Below, piece by piece: positions 22,774 to 33,439 of a DNA stretch of 64,000 nucleotides (positions within the stretch are counted from its first letter, which is position 1; each line of letters starts with the position of its first letter). Source of the DNA: Castanea sativa (taxonomy: Eukaryota; Streptophyta; Magnoliopsida; Fagales; Fagaceae); contig NC_134015.1 in the NCBI RefSeq assembly GCF_040712315.1, positions 42,801,464 to 42,865,463 on the forward strand. Reading direction: 5' to 3'. The notes under the pieces were generated by a model, which worked only from the letters and a program-made list of their open reading frames with translations, ran no database searches and was not told the origin of the DNA. The position numbers and the translations under genes were made by a program.

Positions 22774-23785
22774 GAGAAAAAATTGGGTTAGGAGTTGGCG
22801 TAAAAGGTGTGTTTTACGCCAGCCAATCCTGACCTGCCACGTCACTTTTTTTTTTTTTTTTTCTTTCCTTTCGGTAGAAAAGATTAAGCCTTAACCTCTC
22901 TTCTCTTCTCTCCTCTCCTGATCTCTCCATCTATAAATCAAACCCATGACCTCCATGGCCGGAGCTTCAAAGTTCAACACAAGCCACCAACACCACTGCC
23001 ATGGCCAAAACTTCAAATCTCAAGAGTACAATTTTAATGGGTACTGTAGATTTTTGCAGACTCACATTGGGGGTCAGATTCGTTGAAAAAAAAATTTAGA
23101 ACTGAAGAGTTTGAAGGTGGGATTTTTTTGTTCTTTTAATTTTATGCAATGATTCTTTACATCTTTCTTGTGAAGATTTTTGGGTCAAAATTCGATTTTT
23201 ATCTGATATAAGCGCCAATGTCAGCAAGCACTTTGAAGCTTCTTTGATGGGTTTCCAAGAAAAAAACAGACATAGAACTGAAGAGTTTGAAGGTGGGATT
23301 TTTCTGTTCTTTTAATTTTACGCAAGTTTTATTCATTTTGAGCCTCATGTAAAAAAATGAGAGAGAGAAAACTTATGCTTGTTTAAGATTTTTAAAGCTT
23401 CTAGGAAGCTTCAAATAGCTTTTCTTCACTTTGAACATGTTTTTTGTTTCCAATTTTTAAAGCTCTCTCTTTCTTGGTTCTAAGAGTTCTGTTTGTGGGT
23501 TGTTTAGTAGTACAGCTAAAATGGCCTACTACTTTTGCAATAAGAAAATCTTTACTTTTGTTTTGCTATTCATAAAACTCTGCTTTCACTACACCACTGT
23601 GTACTGCCAAGAGAGAATGGAGGTTGTGGGTTTGACTTAGAGATGGACAGATCAAGGGAGGAGAGAAGAGAAGAGAGGCTTAAGCTTAATCTTTTTCTGT
23701 TGAAAAAAAAAAGGTGACATGGCAGGTCAGGATTGGCTAGCGTAAAACACACCTTTTACGCCAGCTCCTGACCCAATGTTTTCTC
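22774..23785. mobile_element. MULE-type MITE with ~190-bp inverted repeats
   Basis: Ends GAGAAAAAATTGGGTTAGGA and TCCTGACCCAATGTTTTCTC, with arms including GGCGTAAAAGGTGTGTTTTA and continuing to about 190 bp. The 9-bp TSD GGTTATTTA (22765-22773, 23786-23794) is Mutator-type. The R1 homologue at about 33008 reads GATGATTATTTATGCC without insertion. Inside, a block with GAAGAGTTTGAAGGTGGGAT occurs twice (about 23104 and 23280). No transposase. Confidence 0.9.
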
Positions 23786-23794
23786 GGTTATTTA

Positions 23795-24489
23795 TGCCTT
23801 TCTCATTAAGTTTAAGTCCGACAATCAAAGGCATGTGACTTCAAGATTAAGACAAAGTGATCAAAAACTATAAATATCTTCCCACACAACATGTAGTACA
23901 AGGCTCAAACTAGTAAAGTGCAATAAAATAAGCTTATCCAAGTTAAACAAAGTACATAAACAAGTTATGTAAAAATACTATGGCCAACCTTGATTACAAA
24001 TCCATGATGTGTAATACAAAAGAAATAAAAATCTTTTTGGTTTCAAAAAAATTTTATGACCAAAACTAAAAGCACACATCTAAATGAACAAAATGCAAAA
24101 ACAATGCATGACAGTACTAAACTAAGCTATAGAGGGTACACAAACAAGAAATATCAATTTCTTAATTAACCCATGAGTACATGTACAAACTAGTACATAC
24201 TCACACAAAATCAGAAATAGCTTAGTATTTATATAACACATACTATTCAAGTTTCTCCACAATGTCAAACATGTTCTAAATCAAGAGAGAGATATTATAA
24301 CTCATGTAATCCTCAAAACAAATAAAAACAAGACACAAAATAAAATATTTTTGTCTTTTTGAAAATTTTCAATGTTTTTGGATTTCTTTTTAAAACAAAA
24401 CAACCTAAGAAAATAAAACAACCAAAAACTAAAAGAAAGCATGTTCACAATTAATTGAAAGAATTAAATCAAGAACAAGTAAACAACAC
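23795..24489. other. R2 non-coding region between MULE and gag
   Basis: AT-rich, no ORF. Homologous in order to the R1 middle at about 33020-33420 (TATGCCTTTCTC, GTGACTTCAA, GCACAAACTAGCAAAGTGCA-like blocks), so it is an inherited element segment and not a random insert. Confidence 0.6.
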
Positions 24490-25449
24490 TCACCTTAGAG
24501 AATCTTTTCTTACCCATATAGCATGAGTATTCGGCTTTGTAGGTGAAAATCCACGAGAAGCAGAGTGTATTTGAGGTATTACACCAATCTTCTGAGAAAG
24601 ACTGAAATCTTGAAAATTCCTTTCACAAACCAACAAGTTTAAACATTTCAAAAGCACATGAAACAATTTATATGGACTTATGGTAGGAGACATATCATCA
24701 CATATCCTAGATTGAAATACAGAATGTTTAAATTTCAATTTATGACAATTAGGACGAATGTGACCGGAGACAGCACAAAAGTGACAAACATGAACAAATT
24801 TAGGAACATCAGTATTCCTAACAGTAAATCTAGTCTCAGATTTTGGTTTTTGCCTCAACAAAGAACAATTTGGTCTAATATGACCAACAACACCACAAAG
24901 GTGACAAGTAGGCACAAAAATAGATTTCTTATGCTCTCTAACAGTAGGTTTAGACATAGGTTTAGAAACTTCAGCATCTACATCAGAACTTTTACCTTTG
25001 TCTAACCTAGCAAAATAAGCATTTTCTTTATTATTCCTCTTGAAAGGAAGGATATAAACTTTCTTAGTTTTAGACTTAAGAGAAACAGAAACACTTTTGT
25101 TATCAACAATAGGCTTGGTACTAGTCAAATTTTCAATTTTAGCTTTAGATTCAACTAACTCTTGTTCCAAGCTTTTTATTTTTTCATATTGAGGGGAAAT
25201 TTGATTTCTCAAAAATTCATTCTTTTTATTAGATTCATCTAATCTCATAATCAATTCCTCTTTTTCAAGATTAGCCAATTTTAACTCTTCTTTAAATTTC
25301 TTAGCAATTTTCAAAGATTTAGATAATTCCTTACAAAGAGTTTCACAAGCATCAAAAAGATCAACAGAAACAATATTGTCCTTTTTATTGAAATCATCAC
25401 AAACATGAGCAGAAAGACACCTCAAATTATCCTTGATAACAGGGATCAA
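24490..25449 (-). CDS. R2 gag, internally deleted (two CCHC zinc knuckles)
   Basis: 319 codons, open. A short N-terminus (MIPVIKDNLRCLSAHVC) is followed by a Lys/Glu-rich coiled coil (about residues 35-110), a basic linker, then two Cx2Cx4Hx4C knuckles, CHLCGVVGHIRPNC and CHFCAVSGHIRPNC, and a tail ending IWVRKDSLR and stop. The N-terminal UBN2-type gag domain present in R1 is missing, so an internal deletion fused the start region to the coiled coil. Gag packages the element RNA in cytoplasmic particles. The stop falls where a protease/pol frame would normally follow. The frame is intact, but the protein is unlikely to assemble alone. Confidence 0.8.
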   Translation of the reverse strand: MIPVIKDNLRCLSAHVCDDFNKKDNIVSVDLFDACETLCKELSKSLKIAKKFKEELKLANLEKEELIMRLDESNKKNEFLRNQISPQYEKIKSLEQELVESKAKIENLTSTKPIVDNKSVSVSLKSKTKKVYILPFKRNNKENAYFARLDKGKSSDVDAEVSKPMSKPTVREHKKSIFVPTCHLCGVVGHIRPNCSLLRQKPKSETRFTVRNTDVPKFVHVCHFCAVSGHIRPNCHKLKFKHSVFQSRICDDMSPTISPYKLFHVLLKCLNLLVCERNFQDFSLSQKIGVIPQIHSASRGFSPTKPNTHAIWVRKDSLR

Positions 25450-25493
25450 GGATCAACTCTTAGATTAAAAGATCTAAGCACTAGAGCTAACCC

Positions 25494-25505
25494 GCTCTGA
25501 TACCA
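25494..25505 (-). promoter_or_regulatory. R2 primer binding site (initiator Met tRNA)
   Basis: The complement reads TGGTATCAGAGC, the standard plant Copia PBS, two bases after the LTR end. Intact. Confidence 0.9.
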
Positions 25506-25699
25506 CTTGTTCGTTTTTAGATCCCTTAAGACACAATCAGATTAACCTAGTTATTTAGCCAAGTGATTTACTTAGGTAAATTATGTAGATCTAGGTTAAC
25601 ATAAATAAATCATATCATTAACAAGTGCAGAAAATAAATAACACAACGATATGATAACCCAGGAAAACCGAACCCGTAAAAAACCTGGGGAAGATTTAA

Positions 25700-26243
25700 T
25701 GTAATACCCCACATAATTTTTATTTAAGAGTTTTCTTTAAAATATAATTGTTGGGCTATAGGTTTTCTTTTAATTGTTATTGCAGCCCACTACCCACTAA
25801 GCCCACATCTTATAATACAAGCTACAGAATAGAGGAAGAGATAGTCAGGGTTTATTCTAAGAGGCTAAGAGGCTAAGAGGTGTTTTCCTTGGAGTTAGAG
25901 CACGTACAATTGAAGAGACAATCAGATTGTTCAAGGTAAGATTTCTCTCAATTAGAAACAAGAAAAAAATTAGAATTTTATTAGGTTATTTAGAAATTTG
26001 ATTTTGATCCTAAGATTTATATTCTAACATTTAGATTTTCCGCTGGATTAGATATTAGATTTGAGTCAGTGGGATTTCACGAATCATTATTTCTGTTTAA
26101 GTCTTCCATTGGATTTATACATATAATCCTGGATTGAAGTCAAACAATTCGGCCATTCTTCTTCCATTGAATTGGTATATATATATATATATAATGGTTG
26201 AAGAATAAGTCAAAGAAGGTGGCTATTATGCTTTAGTTGGATT

Positions 26244-26305
<62 letters not shown>

Positions 26306-26368
26306 GGTTGAAGAAGAAGTTAAAGAAGGTGGCTATTATGCTTTAGTTGGATTTGTGTATATATATAC

Positions 26369-26419
<51 letters not shown>

Positions 26420-27584
26420 GAATAGAAGAAGTCAAATAATTCGGCTGTGGTTTCTCTGCCTCTGGGACTTATGCTATGCCAGTGTGGTGTTATATATATA
26501 CATATTAGGATATTAGGATAGTTGTAAAGTTTTCTATGGTGGATATATATAATATGGCTTGTTTGGGGTTATGTATATCAAATTAAACTCTAAGGCATTA
26601 GCAGCTGCCTCTGCGTTCTGATAAATTCAAGGAAAACACATATTTGTTTTGGGTAGAGATACTTTGCATTAGTGCTATCATGTAGTTCAGCAAAGTATTT
26701 TACTAGTGAGTCAGTTTTTGTAGTTTAGTAAAATTTATATTTTGTAGAGGATATTGAGTAATTTTCATAATTGATTATAGGTTGTATAAACTTTATTGTT
26801 TGTGATATGTGACTCAAAATGAGTGTTTTTAGAATTGATCAGATATATATGTGTAAATCCGCTCACAGGATTGTATGTGAGAATATGTGTTAATCCCTCA
26901 CCAGCAGGGGTTAGATGTTGGTATCCGTTCACAGGATTGTATGTGAGAATATGTGATGTGTATATGTGACACTGTGCTCTGATCAATTATTTGTATGTGT
27001 TTCCAAAAGATTTTAAGATATGATTATATGTGTATTAAGTGATTCTTTACATGTTTTGAAAACTACATTGGATATTTTGAGTGTAATTGTGAAATTAAAC
27101 TCGTGCCTTGCTTGACTCTATTCCGTTGTGTATTCTGTATAATTACTTACTAGATGTGTGGCTCACCCCATCAATTAATATTTTCAGATTAAAGTATAGT
27201 TGAGAATTAGAACCTTTGGACCGCTTGTGAGGTGCAAGGTAGAGCGTTAAAGTTGTAGGCGGCTTCAGTGTTACTTGAAGACTCATAAAATTTTAGTTAC
27301 CTTTGTTTTGTAGTTCGTATTTTATATAGTGGAGTTTATTTTCAATTTGTGGAGTTTTGAAAAGATTATTAGTTATTATTTTTTTATTTTCCGCTTAGAC
27401 TTTACAACTTTTTGGAGATTATTATAAATTGTGGATTTTAGTTATTATAAGAGGTTTATCAGAAGCATTGTTTATTTGGAGTTTTATTGAATTAAGTTTA
27501 AATAAATTGTGTTTATTGAGCTAAGTAAGGTTAGCAAGTTAGTCAGGTATCTAAATTCATGTTTCATGGATTTGGGTCCTGACA
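25700..27584 (+). mobile_element. Solo LTR-A inside the R2 5' LTR
   Basis: TGTAATACCCC to GGGTCCTGACA, 1885 bp, TSD TTTAA (25695-25699, 27585-27589). Contains three TA-repeat tracts with a duplicated ATAATGGTTGAAGAA block between them, and a direct repeat of GCTCACAGGATTGTATGTGA-type sequence (about 26858 and 26923). The leader has CAAGGTAAGATTTC, a good donor, so spliced LTR transcripts are possible. No coding capacity; the open frame over the TA tracts is just Tyr-Ile repeats. Confidence 0.9.
26249..26416. repeat. TA microsatellites with intervening duplicated block
   Basis: TA runs at about 26249-26302 and 26358-26416, with a shorter one at about 26178, separated by near-identical roughly 55-bp blocks. 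Confidence 0.9.
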
Positions 27585-28234
27585 TTTAACCTAGCTATCC
27601 TCAAGGTAAACTGTATCCATTATGAAAGAATTAAAATTTACACAATAGCGACTTAAACCACTAACATCCTATTGCTACCTCGAGTAGGAAACTTACTACC
27701 ACGACCACGTGACAACTCCGAGTCCATAGACTACTTCTTTCTTGGATTCCTAGCAAGCACAAGCACTTCTGCCTGTATATCTTTAAACTCTTGAATTTGC
27801 AACTGAATTGATCACCAAGCTCTTGACATCAATCTAGATCTTGATAACCCTAAGTGTATATGAAGGCAAACACATCTAGATCTCATAAAAGATTCACACA
27901 CACAGCATAAAAAGCCTCTTTAAAACATGGCTAGGGTTTTCCTTTTTATACTTAAGACAAAACATAAAACCCTACACGAAAAACAGGCTTGAGCTGAGTT
28001 GGAAAATTCTGCAGAAAAACAATCTGCACGAGCTTCGATCGATAGAGTCTAATTTTCGATCGATCGAGCCAGGCAAATTTACACGGCAAATCCTATAGAA
28101 TACTCGATTCTAGCTTTACACTTAAACATACTTTGAGCAAGTCTAAAACAAGACTAAACCTTTTGATCATGGTTTGCCAACATTACAAGTTGAAGTTCTA
28201 ATACATTTAAACCTAAAGTCTTAGATCCCAACAA

Positions 28235-28238
<4 letters not shown>

Positions 28239-28275
<37 letters not shown>
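28239..28275. repeat. TA microsatellite
   Basis: About 37 bp of alternating TA directly beside the R2 target duplication. R2 therefore landed at the edge of a TA repeat of LTR-B. Confidence 0.85.
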
Positions 28276-28278
<3 letters not shown>

Positions 28279-30328
28279 GGTTATGACACAATATTTTTAG
28301 GAAAAATATATTTTTCATAGGTAGTTTCCAAAAGTGTCTAACCCAAAAACAACATTTATGCAACATGGTTATTTTTCAAAAATCCCATTAAAAAGCTACT
28401 TACCTTAGTAGTGCATTCCTAATTTACCTCAACCAGGCACCACATTCAACCAATCAAGTACCTTGGAACCTAGAAACACAAGTATCAAGCCTATTAATAA
28501 CAAGGCCTACTACAAAATTACGCTATCAAATTTTTCTCCATAAATCAGAAAAGATTCCCTCAAAAATCAAACCTAAGGCCCTAAAGCCTAGCTTGACCAG
28601 CCCAAGACAAGTACTCCTACCCAAATGGGAACTAAACAAGCATACCAGAAACTCATAGGACTACAACACAACCAACGGCTTTAATTTCCCTTTCACAAAC
28701 AATGTGCATTTACCAACTTGATACAACGTATGTCACTGCTAAACCATGATAAAATTAGCCAAAGTAAAACACTTGTCAAAGAAAGCACATATGAACTTAC
28801 AAGCTAAACCACTCCACAAAAGTTTGGAGTAAATTCCTTAAAGTCTCAGCATCCTAATCACACTTTCAGATAACTTCCAACAGGTCAGCCCTTATTATAA
28901 AATTCGTTTGGTCCACTTAATGTTATCCAAAAAGATTGAAATTATACAGGGAGAAGCCTTTATATGTCTAGTATGTACCACCAAAAATTCGGCTCAAAAT
29001 GATTTTTTTTTTTATAATTTATTACAAATCACGTAGTGTGGCTTACTGAAATTTGTTAGGGACAGATTTAGAGTCCCAAAAGAAAAATACTATAATTTTA
29101 ACACTATGCCAAAAGCTTCGAGACTTGGTTAAATCTTAGAGCTACATGTGTTAGCACATATAAACAACTAGGATTACAACCCATAACCTCAAATAACAAT
29201 CATCACAACAAAAGTCAAGAAATTCAATCCCATAACTCATATAGGCAATTTATCAAACACTTGGCATTCAACAAGCATAATGTACATATCAATTAAACAA
29301 TTTCATAGTAAATACCATCAACTATCACATATGTAAAAATATTTCTCAAAATGCAAGGAAGTCTCTTTCAAAAATAAATCCCAATCCTCAACATAAATAA
29401 AAAACCATATGATTTCTCAAGAAACCCAACTCGCGTGGTTGCCAAACAAAACATCCAAATCACCACATTAAATTAATAGCCTCCAAATAAAGTCTTAAAT
29501 GTCCCAACAACTCAATAAAACAACCCCCAAAACAAAACCCACAACATCAAAGAGCAATACAAACAAAATAGGATAAATACCCATAGTAAAAACCAAATCA
29601 TCCCATTAAAGCAAAAACCCACCAATGAACTGAAATTTTCGAATTTAAACAAAGCATTTGCTACCCAAATCCTCTTAACCCTCTAATCTTCCATTACTCA
29701 CCAAACCCATTAAGTATATATTTTAAACATCATAAACTAACAAAACCCAAAGGATTTCATAGAAGAAATTGAGAGAAAACTTAGATTTTTACCTTGGGTC
29801 TCTTGTACTTCAAAATCTCATGGAGTTTTGGCTATACTAGGAGAATCAATGGAGACATAATCCTCCCTAACAAGGAAATTTCAACTAGAGAGGGGAAAGA
29901 AATGATGAAGGAGATCGGAGCATTGAGGTTCGGTCATCATTGGGGAAGAAAAAGAATGAATAAGAGATAGGAAGGAGAGAGTAACTGTGAAAATGAAAAG
30001 AGAAGGGGGGGGGGGGTTCACGTGTGGTGATAGAAGGGGGAGATTATGGACCACACATAAGAAATATCTTGTTGACAATTTTACAAAATGCCCTCACTAA
30101 AAATATACACATATATTTAAAGAAAAACTTGGGGTGTTACATAAACTATCACAGTCAATAAACCAACAAAGTTTGTGAAAAAAGTATAATAAAAATAACA
30201 TCAATGAGAAAAAAACATACACAAAAAAACTCTCATCAACAAAACAACTAAACTACTCTCCCCCCAACTACAAGAACCTATCCTAAATCCTACTCCCCCT
30301 TTTTGTTACGCATTGCCAAAGGCAACCA

Positions 30329-31461
30329 TCAAGAGTCAAAGGGTGGAGGAGGTGGAAAAACATTCTTATACTCAGCAAAATCTGCTCTTAAGGTAGCAAC
30401 CTCAGAAAGCAGCTTATCAATGAGCTGTCCATGAGCTGCCTGAGTGGTCATGAATGTCTCTATCATGGCATGGAGTGAGAGAGGAGGAGCAACAATAGGA
30501 TCAACAATAACATTAGTAGCAGTAGGATCCATAGGTATCACCTCAGTAGTAGGTTGATCACTAGAGGCAAGAGCAATAGTAGATGCTTCACCTCTTGGTC
30601 TTATTGAAGTCCTAGTGCTTGGCTTAGAACTCTTCATCTAAGCCTGTTGCTGTCTAAGAAATGCGGCTTCTATGGGGGCAGTAATATGTACTAACTCAAG
30701 GGAATGAACACTATCTAATCTTTAAAAGAGTAAAACCCTATAGACAAAGATAGGAAAGAAAAATTTGTGTAACTTAGATTTACTTCTATACACCTCAACA
30801 ATGGTCTGGATAAAAAGAGAAGGAAAACACATGGACCTATCTGTGATAAAGGCATACAGAAAAGAACACCTATCTAAAGGGATGGTGTGAATGTGAGAAA
30901 TAGGAAAGATGTTATGATAAGCTATCCTAAAGAAAAGATAGTTAACCTCAGTCAACTCACTTAAGTTTATTCTTGGTTTAGATCCCCAAGAGACTGATTT
31001 GCCATAAAGTAAAGACATCACATCATCAAGAGGAGGAGACTCAGTGTATAGGAAAGTGGATCTACGAACTAGAGGGACACCTAGAGCTTCAAAAACTACA
31101 CACTTAGTTATCTTATACTCTTTGCCTCTAATCTAGGAAGTCAAATAATGACCACTAGTAAACTCAGAATATACAGTGAGATTCGAGTAGAATTTTCTAA
31201 TAATTGTAGTAGGAGGGGGATGAGAAACTTCACAAAAAAGACCCCAGTTCCTAGACACTAGATTCCTATGAATGGAAGGATCTAACTCATCTAGAACTAA
31301 TTGTCTTACCCCCTAGATAGACCTATACTTAGTCAAGGTCTCAAAAATTTCCTTAGTTTTGGCTGTAGGAAACCTAACCTATCAACCAGATCAGAAGAGA
31401 ATGAGGATCCTGTGTTCCTATTGACTTTGGTTTTAAACTTTCTACTAACCTTAAGAGCCAT
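30329..31461 (-). pseudogene. R1 ORF2: 'putative plant transposon protein' (PF20167-like), broken
   Basis: On the minus strand it starts MALKVSRKFKTKVNR directly after a spliceable ACATTAG|TC and runs through GLFCEVSHPPPTTIIRKFY, GKEYKITKCVVFEALGVPLV, VSWGSKPRINLSELTEVNY and IPLDRCSFLYAFITDRSMC to a Pro-rich end, NVFPPPPPFDS. The order of these blocks is that of plant retroelement-borne proteins annotated as putative plant transposon protein; their function is unknown. Several in-frame stops and at least one frameshift break it. It sits in the position of the extra 3' ORF of Sireviruses. ORF2 of R3 is a distant homologue. Confidence 0.7.
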
Positions 31462-33439
31462 GACTAATGTACAAAAAAGAAAAACAGCAAAAACAAAAAC
31501 CAAGGGTTAACTGCATCAGATAGAGTTAGAACACGGAATAACATGAAATTTTAAAAACTATATGATGCATAATGCAAGGACACATATGATGCATGATCTA
31601 ATGCACAAAAATAGTTCAATTTCATCTCAATTTTGAAAATTGATCAAGATTATTAGAAAAGCATAATCCCCAATTTTGAAACCCTAATTTTCCAAAAATC
31701 CTTATATTGACCAATTGAACAACACATCAAGTATAAAACATGTTATAATTACTCAATTAAACAATATCATAAGCCAATTTTACTCAATTTCATCCAATTG
31801 AACAAAATCCCCAAATTCCTCAAGAACACATGAACCCTAATTTCAAATTTTTGTAGAAATCATGAAATTTTTTAACTCAAAGCATGTGAATCATGTTTAT
31901 ATGATGCATGCACAAAAACCCATCCAACAACTTGGATCAAAACAATCAAAATCATCAAAAACCCTAAAATCCTTTTGGTTTGAAATTTTGAAAAACTTTG
32001 ATGAAAAGCTTGAATGCATGTAATATAAACAAAAAGGAGGGGCAAAATAGTCTTACCAGATGTTTAGGAGAAAAACCTTTGAAGCTTTGACTTAGAAAAA
32101 TATTTAAAAAAATTGACTAAGAGGAATCGAGAGAGGGATTGAAGAGAAAGACAAAAGAATGAAGAGCAATGTTCAGATTCCTCTTATTTTCTTTTAAAAA
32201 TTATTTTTGATTGGTCAGGAGGAATCGAGCCAAGAATCAAAAATATTTTAAAAATAGGTTTGACTGATCAGAAGGAATCGAAGGAGGAATCAAGTCAACT
32301 TGAGAGTTTTAGCCTTAAAAACTGAATTTTCGATTAGGTGAAAAACAGGTTCAATTGATCGAATCTTGAAAAATCAGAAAATTTTGAAAACTTGAAAATT
32401 TTCTACAGAATCATTTTTAAAACCAATTTTTATTATATGAAATGCATGTCAATGATTCCAAATGTTTTCAAAAACTCTTTCCCTTCAATCAAATCAACTT
32501 TTATCAAGATTCAAAAATTTTCCTCACAAAATTTTTACCCTAAAACCCTAAAAAGTACTAGAAATTTCAAGAATCACAATTTTGGATGGCCAAAAAAATT
32601 AACACACAATAACATGTATAGAGTTTAACAAAGATTTGCTTGTGGTGTGTGCAACTAGTAAGTGTATGAGATATATAAAAAGTGATTTGTAGATAGAAAT
32701 TAAACACAATTTCTACATTATCAATCACATAAGTTTGAAAATGACTATCACCTAAAGAGTTACATCATATAACTCTCACATCTCCTAAAAAACACACTTG
32801 CAATCATTTTTTTATTCTTTTTCCTTTGATGCCTTTTTTTTTCTTGCTTTTCTCTTTCTTTTGAATAATCTTTTGATTTCTCTTTTGATTTTCACTTCTT
32901 TTCACAATTAACACCTCTTTTAATCTTGTTGTGCAGGTGCTACACCTTACCGAGTATGGCTTTTATAATTTGCACACAGGTATTCGTGATTGGCGAGTAA
33001 CAGTGGTGAGATGATTATTTATGCCTTTCTCCTAGGATTTTTTAGTCCTTAAAATCAAAAGAATGTGACTTCAAAATCAAGAGCATATGTTTAAAAACCA
33101 TAAACAACTCACACAATATAAGCACTACATAGCACAAACTAGCAAAGTGCAGAAAAATAACTCATCAAAGCTAAACAAGGTATCGAGTCATGAAATGAAA
33201 TTTTCATAGGCCAACCTCAATTACACACTTGAAGATGTGTAATACAAAAACAATTTTTTTTTTGTATTTTTTTGTAGTTTTTTGTTTATTTTTTATATTA
33301 AAAAAAATTAAAAACATCATAAACAAACCTAGAATGAAATGCATGAATGTAATGCAAATGCAAATCCTAATGAAAAACATTTTGGTCACAAGAGATTGAA
33401 AGAATTAGTACAAGGAACGTGTCAGAAGACTTATTGAGA
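31462..33439 (-). other. R1 non-coding middle with palindromes and ORF2 leader intron
   Basis: About 2 kb without coding sequence where pol should be. A donor TCTG|GTAAGA (32057/32056) and the acceptor before ORF2 (31464) define a roughly 590-bp candidate 5'-UTR intron. GAATCGA and TTGATCGAA-type motifs cluster at about 32215-32370, just upstream. The sequence is collinear with the R2 middle. Confidence 0.6.

Larger units (their letters stand above)
20096..28233 (-). mobile_element. R2: pol-less Sirevirus-like LTR retrotransposon inside LTR-B
   Basis: Outer ends TGTTCGTTTTTAGA and GATCCCAACA, TSD AATCA (20091-20095, 28234-28238). Minus-strand order: 5' LTR (28233 to 25508, itself split by LTR-A), PBS, internally deleted gag, non-coding middle homologous to that of R1 (holding a MULE), then 3' LTR. 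ORF2 is not recognisable: only the purine-rich AAAAAGGGGGAC motif (complement at about 21271-21283) and degenerate sequence remain. No pol. It shares its non-coding middle with R1 closely enough to supply an empty site for the MULE. Confidence 0.9.
25508..28233 (-). repeat. R2 5' LTR, split by LTR-A
   Basis: Plus-strand ends TGTTCG and CCCAACA; about 836 bp after removing LTR-A and its extra TSD. Minus-strand TATA (AAGTATAAAAAGG) at about 27945-27957, with palindromic GATCGATCGAGC and TTCGATCGATAGAG motifs (about 28036-28070) some 80 bp upstream of it. Confidence 0.85.
18722..30141 (-). mobile_element. Solo LTR-B inside R1, split by R2
   Basis: Ends TATCACACCCCAAACCC and GGGGTGTTACA with TSD TAAAC (18717-18721, 30142-30146). 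Removing R2 and its target copy leaves about 3.3 kb. On the minus strand it starts TGTAACACCCC and ends GGGTTTGGGGTGTGATA, homologous in layout to LTR-A (TGTAATACCCC ... GGATTTGGGTCCTGACA), so the terminal TA is a mutated CA. No second LTR is found. A G12 run occurs at about 30004-30016. A donor-like AAGGTAAAAATC in the leader resembles one in LTR-A. Confidence 0.75.

Noticed and set aside
26247..26516. 89-codon ORF over TA repeats
   Set aside because: Translation is Tyr-Ile repeats from a microsatellite.
28154..30146. Independent retroelement between R2 and the R1 ORF2
   Set aside because: The flanks join with 18722-20095 into one LTR-B once R2 is removed (TSDs TAAAC and AATCA), so it is half of a split LTR.
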